From a virus: a DNA stretch of 26,301 nucleotides. Every line of letters starts with the position of its first letter. The first letter of the stretch is position 1. Both the position numbers and the translations under genes were made by a program. Below are positions 23,274 through 26,301 of this stretch, in pieces. The stretch spans positions 1-26,301 of the IMG/VR virus record IMGVR_UViG_3300037320_000021, one strand, 5' to 3'. The notes under the pieces were generated by a model. That model was not told where the DNA came from and made no database searches. It saw nothing but the letters and a program-made list of their open reading frames with translations.

Positions 23274-23365
23274 AAAAAGTGGCGAATACAGGTTAGCTCA
23301 TTTCCTGTCAGCGAGTTTATTCGGAAGTTCTCTCTCCTTGACTGGCATTGTGCTGCACGCCACTT
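23274..23365 (-). ncRNA. Candidate structured RNA element with terminal stem and T-run
   Basis: On the minus strand AAGTGGCG (23365-23358) pairs perfectly with CGCCACTT (23284-23277), enclosing 73 bases and ending in a T-run. Inside, TATTCG/CGAATA pairing (23318-23323 with 23283-23288) and CCTGT/ACAGG (23304-23308 with 23288-23292) can stack with a 9-base bulge. The inner stem competes with the outer one for two bases (23283-23284). It begins 7 bases after the 70-residue gene. It may be an RNA gene, a cis-regulator or an unusual long-loop terminator. I do not recognise an Rfam family. Confidence 0.45.
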
Positions 23366-23371
23366 AATTTA

Positions 23372-23584
23372 TTATGCTTTTTCTAATTCGTTTCTCATTT
23401 CTTCAGTAATATCATAATCACTTACACAAACAAACTCACCATCAATAAAACAAGCGGTTAAAATACCAAAGGATTTAGAGTTTGCAACCTTGCTAACTTT
23501 TCTTTTAGTCTCTAGGTTAATGATTTGGTCAATAGTTTTAAAGTCTTGTGTTGATGCTCCTGATGTGTTTACGTTAGTTGTCAT
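23372..23584 (-). CDS. Hypothetical 70-residue protein, first gene after promoter P2
   Basis: Small protein with a flexible N-terminus (Thr/Ser/Asn), a basic segment (ETKRKVSKVANSK), a beta hairpin (FGILTACFIDGEFVCVSDYDI) and an acidic helical end. No membrane segment or known motif. It has its own strong promoter match 30 bases upstream, so it is likely well expressed as leader gene of the head operon. Regulatory or morphogenetic role possible, not shown. Confidence 0.6.
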   Translation of the reverse strand: MTTNVNTSGASTQDFKTIDQIINLETKRKVSKVANSKSFGILTACFIDGEFVCVSDYDITEEMRNELEKA

Positions 23585-23614
23585 AGTTTGTAGTATTTAG
23601 CTTCATTGCTTATA

Positions 23615-23661
23615 CAAAGATACAACTATTAAACACATTAGCAAACAATAATAATGTTAAA
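23615..23661 (-). promoter_or_regulatory. Bacteroidetes-type promoter P2 with upstream box
   Basis: Minus strand: TTTAACAT (23661-23654), 8 bases, TTTG (23645-23642), 19 bases, TATCTTTG (23622-23615). The architecture is identical to P1 and P3. The upstream box contains the terminase stop codon. Probably drives the 70-residue gene and the head and tail genes beyond it, since no further copy was seen until P1. Confidence 0.8.
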
Positions 23662-24910
23662 TGTTTTTAATTATTCCCTCTTTTCTTAAGAATAGTACAA
23701 TATATCTAACAGCATCCATCAAGTGATTGTTTTTGTCTTCAGGTTCTTCAAGGACTACACCGTAACGATCAATCACTCTACTGTAGTTCTTTTGCTCTGT
23801 GTCGATGTTCTTTGAGTCTTGTGTATAATATACCTCTAATCCGTTTAGTATGTCTATACCGTCTAATATGCTCCCCTTTGTCTTGGTTGCTCTTAGTGCA
23901 TAATCAAATCCCATAGATCGTAATGCTTTTATTTTCTCTACGCGGTTGTTATCGCAAATTATAGGTCTGTTTTTGTTTATGTCTTTCTGTGCAAATAACC
24001 ATTTTATAAGGCCCTCTTCTTGATCTTGCAACTTTTTATTCATCGCGGTGCTTAAGCCTTCTCTTATTTGGTTCTCAGACTTATAATTAAGCTCTCTTAA
24101 GAATAGTCTACCATCGGTATATTTGGCCTCTATCATCGCCAAAGGGTCTACAGTACCCCAGTCTACTCCATAATAAACAGGTGCATCAAAATTATGATAA
24201 GTTTCAACGGTGCAACTATTCCAGAAAAATATTCTATTTGGATTAGAACCGATCTTACCTAGGCCGTATATTTGCCATTTGTTTTGATAGTACTTAGATT
24301 TTACATTGTTAACTATATCTAAGTTCGGGAGATTAAAATTAATGTATGCCTTTGATCTGTTAAGCTCAATTTCATTAACTTCTGTATGGTTTAGATATTC
24401 GTTGTCTTTGTAAGTAAGAATAAGAAACTCTGAATCATCACGATCTAATATATCAGTATGTACCCAAAACTCACTATTAGGATTGTAGTCTAGGATAACT
24501 TGTTTAGCTCGTGAGGTTAGTTCTCTGTAAGTCTCAAAGGTTGTCTTGTTGGCTTCGTTTAGAAATACAAGATCAGAACGTAAACCTTTTCCAATGTCTT
24601 CTTTATCTAATCCTATAAATGTAATCTTTGATTTGTTCCTAAACTCGTATTCTTTGCCACCTTTCCAACTATTGCGGTCAAAAATTTCAAACAGTCGCAT
24701 GATCTTAACGAAATCCTTTATGACCGTGATACGCATTTTAGAAAGCTCAGCCGATGCAATGTAGATGTCAAGACCTTCGTTACTGCTTGCATGATTAATG
24801 ATAAGCATAAGTATGCTAAAGGTCTTGCCTGCACCTTGACCGCCTTGAATTACTTTAATTCGCTTTATCATTGCGGCTATCTTTCTTAGAGCTGTGGTTG
24901 AGTTAATCAA
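23657..24910 (-). CDS. terL: Terminase large subunit
   Basis: A 417-residue packaging ATPase-nuclease. ATPase: Walker A GGQGAGKT (23-30), Walker B DLVFLNEA with E119, and a coupling-type motif DYNPNSEFW (141-149). Nuclease (RNase H fold): D250 in YYGVDWG, D320 in IICDNN, D399 in HLMDAVRY. Length is normal. The start is TTG 24910, since a TAG lies two codons before it; STTALRKI before the Walker region is typical for Bacteroidetes terminases and argues against the internal ATG at 24871. A hairpin terminator precedes it by about 15 bases. Confidence 0.95.
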   Translation of the reverse strand: MINSTTALRKIAAMIKRIKVIQGGQGAGKTFSILMLIINHASSNEGLDIYIASAELSKMRITVIKDFVKIMRLFEIFDRNSWKGGKEYEFRNKSKITFIGLDKEDIGKGLRSDLVFLNEANKTTFETYRELTSRAKQVILDYNPNSEFWVHTDILDRDDSEFLILTYKDNEYLNHTEVNEIELNRSKAYINFNLPNLDIVNNVKSKYYQNKWQIYGLGKIGSNPNRIFFWNSCTVETYHNFDAPVYYGVDWGTVDPLAMIEAKYTDGRLFLRELNYKSENQIREGLSTAMNKKLQDQEEGLIKWLFAQKDINKNRPIICDNNRVEKIKALRSMGFDYALRATKTKGSILDGIDILNGLEVYYTQDSKNIDTEQKNYSRVIDRYGVVLEEPEDKNNHLMDAVRYIVLFLRKEGIIKNI

Positions 24911-24924
24911 AGGCTATCGTTTAA

Positions 24925-24953
24925 GCTTAAAAACCTCTAATTGAAGAGGTTTT
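24925..24953 (-). terminator. Hairpin terminator/attenuator just upstream of terL
   Basis: On the minus strand AAAACCTCT pairs with AGAGGTTTT (9 bp, 6-base loop), followed by one more T and AAGC. The stem is symmetrical with A and T runs on both sides, so it may act in both directions. It lies between the 43-residue gene stop and the terL start, with no promoter match between it and terL. Confidence 0.65.
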
Positions 24954-24957
24954 GTGT

Positions 24958-25089
24958 TTATATTCTACTTTTTGCGAATTGTTGCATAAGCTCAATACTT
25001 CCTGAGAATGTTTTAATACACTTCTCTATTTGCTTAGGTGTTCCGATTTGACCGTTGTACTGACAAATCTTTTTTGCTAAATCTTTCAT
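24958..25089 (-). CDS. 43-residue hypothetical protein
   Basis: Small helical protein with two Cys (C9, C24) and a Lys/Gln/Ile-rich composition, MKDLAKKICQYNG at its start. Translationally coupled to the preceding gene (TAATG at 25089) and followed by a hairpin terminator. No recognised family. Together with the preceding gene it forms the short unit driven by P3. Confidence 0.5.
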   Translation of the reverse strand: MKDLAKKICQYNGQIGTPKQIEKCIKTFSGSIELMQQFAKSRI

Positions 25090-25298
25090 TATAATAATAT
25101 ATCAACTTTGTTAATAAACTGCTCAAAACTTAACTTACTGTCATGAATCATCTTATCTATTGATTCTAGGTTTTGAGAATATTTCATCTTCTTATTTAAA
25201 ATATAATCGTTAGTAGAGTCAAGAAAACTAATATCCATTAAAATCCAACCCTGTAATAAAGAAAGTAAATGTGCTTGTTTTTGTCCTTGTAATTTCAT
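25089..25298 (-). CDS. 69-residue hypothetical protein
   Basis: Unrecognised soluble protein with a Gln/Leu-rich N-terminus and a helical C-terminal half (LESIDKMIHDSKLSFEQFI). It begins 22 bases after the -7 box of P3 and overlaps the next gene as TAATG. By place it could assist packaging, but nothing in the sequence shows this. Confidence 0.5.
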   Translation of the reverse strand: MKLQGQKQAHLLSLLQGWILMDISFLDSTNDYILNKKMKYSQNLESIDKMIHDSKLSFEQFINKVDILL

Positions 25299-25320
25299 AG
25301 CCTTATTTTTTAGTTATAGG

Positions 25321-25367
25321 CAAATATACAACGGATAAACGGATATACAAACTTTATAGATGTTAAA
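25321..25367 (-). promoter_or_regulatory. Bacteroidetes-type promoter P3 with upstream box
   Basis: Minus strand: TTTAACAT (25367-25360), 8 bases, TTTG (25351-25348), 19 bases, TATATTTG (25328-25321). The spacer holds two GTTTATCC-like units. Bases further upstream (AATAATTAAAACATTTAACA) are nearly identical to those upstream of P2, although there they lie in the terminase coding sequence. Confidence 0.82.
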
Positions 25368-25436
25368 TGTTTTAATTATTTAAATATTCTCATAACATTT
25401 TAGTTTTTTTAGTTTATAGCATTAATAGTCGTTTAG

Positions 25437-25458
25437 TGCTACCTCTCCACAGGTGGCA
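25437..25458. repeat. Imperfect inverted repeat in intergenic region
   Basis: TGCTACCT (25437-25444) and AGGTGGCA (25451-25458) pair with one wobble on the plus strand, where the fold is better than on the minus strand. No T-run follows on the minus strand. It lies in the gap between the 37-residue gene and P3; the rest of 25299-25460 shows no gene. Confidence 0.35.
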
Positions 25459-25460
25459 GA

Positions 25461-25574
25461 CTAATATTTGTCCAATAAATATAACAATACAGTTACACAC
25501 GCCCAACCAATGAATGCGTACAACAAAACTAACACACCTCTTAATACGTAATCTACTATTTTATCTATTTTCAT
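25461..25574 (-). CDS. 37-residue single-span membrane peptide
   Basis: One strong hydrophobic helix (about residues 10-33, with GVLVLLYAFIGWACV) between charged ends. The start overlaps the small-terminase stop as ATGA; the stop is TAG. Such mini membrane proteins are common in phages and rarely understood. Coupling to the upstream gene supports translation. Confidence 0.55.
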   Translation of the reverse strand: MKIDKIVDYVLRGVLVLLYAFIGWACVTVLLYLLDKY

Positions 25575-25936
25575 TCTTTTATTTTTAATGGATCTAGGTT
25601 CATTAGTGGAGTGTTTAAGCTCTTGCCGTCTGTGGTAATGTCTGTATGCGTCTGGCTTAACCTTCGTCTTTCTTCGTCACTACCTATGAGCTTCATTAAT
25701 CCCATTTGTAGTGTGGCGTTCTCTGATTTGTACCATTTAGACCGCATTGAAACTTTAATTTCAGTCTTTACTTTCGTTAGTGCATCTTTTATACTCTCTA
25801 ATTTCTCTAATTCATGGTTGTAAAAAGTAGCAGCAGAACATGGAAGGTAACTAATAATATCCTCATTAAAAAAAAGTTTATATTTCTCTATTGCTTCAAG
25901 TGATTTCTTTTCGAGTTCTTCTTTTTTATATGCCAT
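25571..25936 (-). CDS. terS: Probable terminase small subunit
   Basis: A 121-residue basic, helical protein. Residues 30-45 (YLPCSAATFYNHEL) resemble a DNA-recognition helix-turn-helix; a coiled-coil section follows (50-65), then MRSKWYKSENATLQ and LIGSDEERRRL, a pattern I know from small-terminase-type proteins next to Bacteroidetes phage terL genes. It would recognise the packaging site and load TerL. Three small genes separate it from terL, which is a bit unusual. The start overlaps the oxygenase stop as TAATG. Confidence 0.7.
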   Translation of the reverse strand: MAYKKEELEKKSLEAIEKYKLFFNEDIISYLPCSAATFYNHELEKLESIKDALTKVKTEIKVSMRSKWYKSENATLQMGLMKLIGSDEERRRLSQTHTDITTDGKSLNTPLMNLDPLKIKE

Positions 25937-26301
25937 TATTTTAAATTTACAAATGCTTTAAGTGGGTAAAATATAAGTGAGTTTCTATAACCGCCTTCGT
26001 GTGTTGGTGTTATTGGCGTTACTCCATGTATGTTTTTCCATGCAGGATAAACTAAAATAGAATTGTTTGCGCTATCCATTGTTGCTCCATAATCGGGAAC
26101 GTGTAAGTTACCACCCTTTGCATTTAATCGTTTTGTTATTATTACGTTTACCGCTCCAACTATATTCCCTGTATCTCTATGAAACGGTGCTGAAATATTA
26201 TAGTTTGATATAGAACTTGTCCAAAGGTTTCCAAACTGCCATTCTTTATTTACTTGTTCAAATAGTTTCTTTTGTGCTTCGTATTGCTCTGGTATTATTT
26301 C
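25936..26301 (-). CDS. 2OG-Fe(II) dioxygenase, TET/JBP-like (C-terminal part)
   Basis: The last 121 codons of a gene entering from the right edge. Visible double-stranded beta-helix motifs: FHRDTGN (H41, D43 iron ligands, N46), GGNLHVPDYG (63-72), IHGVTPI (H92, third iron ligand) and YRNSLIFY (R106, 2-oxoglutarate contact). HRDxxN, GGxLxxPxYG, HGxTPI and RxSLxFY occur in this order in TET/JBP-type nucleic-acid-base dioxygenases, some of which are phage enzymes that hydroxylate 5-methylcytosine or thymine in DNA. A more general 2OG oxygenase with a protein or small-molecule substrate cannot be excluded, because the N-terminal half is outside the window. Confidence 0.75.
   Translation of the reverse strand, partial: EIIPEQYEAQKKLFEQVNKEWQFGNLWTSSISNYNISAPFHRDTGNIVGAVNVIITKRLNAKGGNLHVPDYGATMDSANNSILVYPAWKNIHGVTPITPTHEGGYRNSLIFYPLKAFVNLK

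Noticed and set aside
1-26301. General TAG recoding, prompted by the amber codon in the BACON gene
   Set aside because: At least three genes (ending at 1929, 21593 and 25461) stop normally with TAG, and no other long gene has an internal TAG.

Overview
The window is a structural, packaging and lysis block of a tailed phage or prophage of a Bacteroidetes host, most likely a Flavobacteriaceae member. The evidence is AT-rich DNA, start codons with AT-rich rather than Shine-Dalgarno leaders, promoters of the Bacteroidetes TTTG / TAnnTTTG type, and adhesin-like domains typical of this phylum (SprB-like repeats, BACON, DUF285/BspA-like repeats). No integrase, repressor, tRNA or attachment site is seen, so lytic phage and prophage cannot be told apart. 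All supported genes lie on the minus strand and are read from high to low coordinates. The order (HK97-fold capsid, one tube gene, a 1113-residue tape measure, no sheath) indicates a siphovirus. Layout in transcription order: (1) 26301-24911: the end of a 2-oxoglutarate/Fe(II) dioxygenase that looks TET/JBP-like, a probable small terminase, a 37-residue membrane peptide, a promoter (P3), two small genes, and a hairpin terminator just before the large terminase. (2) 24910-21593: large terminase, a second promoter (P2) overlapping its stop codon, an island of small genes (70-residue protein, membrane protein, zinc ribbon) with an RNA-like inverted-repeat structure between them, then the portal, whose 5' end has no ordinary start codon. 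(3) 21630-17222: a 39-residue gene, prohead protease, major capsid protein, three probable connector/terminator genes plus one small unknown, the tail tube, and a strong intrinsic terminator. (4) 17210-12741: three small genes in the tail-chaperone position and the tape measure. (5) 12744-2842: large tail-tip and fibre genes, including a protein with two SprB-like modules, a fibre with ten 51-bp tandem repeats, a BACON-domain gene split by an in-frame TAG, and a two-module LRR/DUF285 surface protein. (6) 2826-111: small gene, membrane coiled-coil protein, M15 peptidase endolysin, calcineurin-like phosphoesterase, 3TM holin and a terminator. A third promoter (P1) then drives a gene starting at position 5 and leaving the window. 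Most junctions overlap as TAATG or ATGA or abut directly, so translation is probably coupled over long stretches. The most notable observations are three promoters sharing one rigid architecture with an extra upstream box, the in-frame amber codon in the BACON gene, the portal start anomaly, the structured element between the 70-residue gene and the membrane protein gene, and a run of host-adhesin-like modules in the tail-tip genes.
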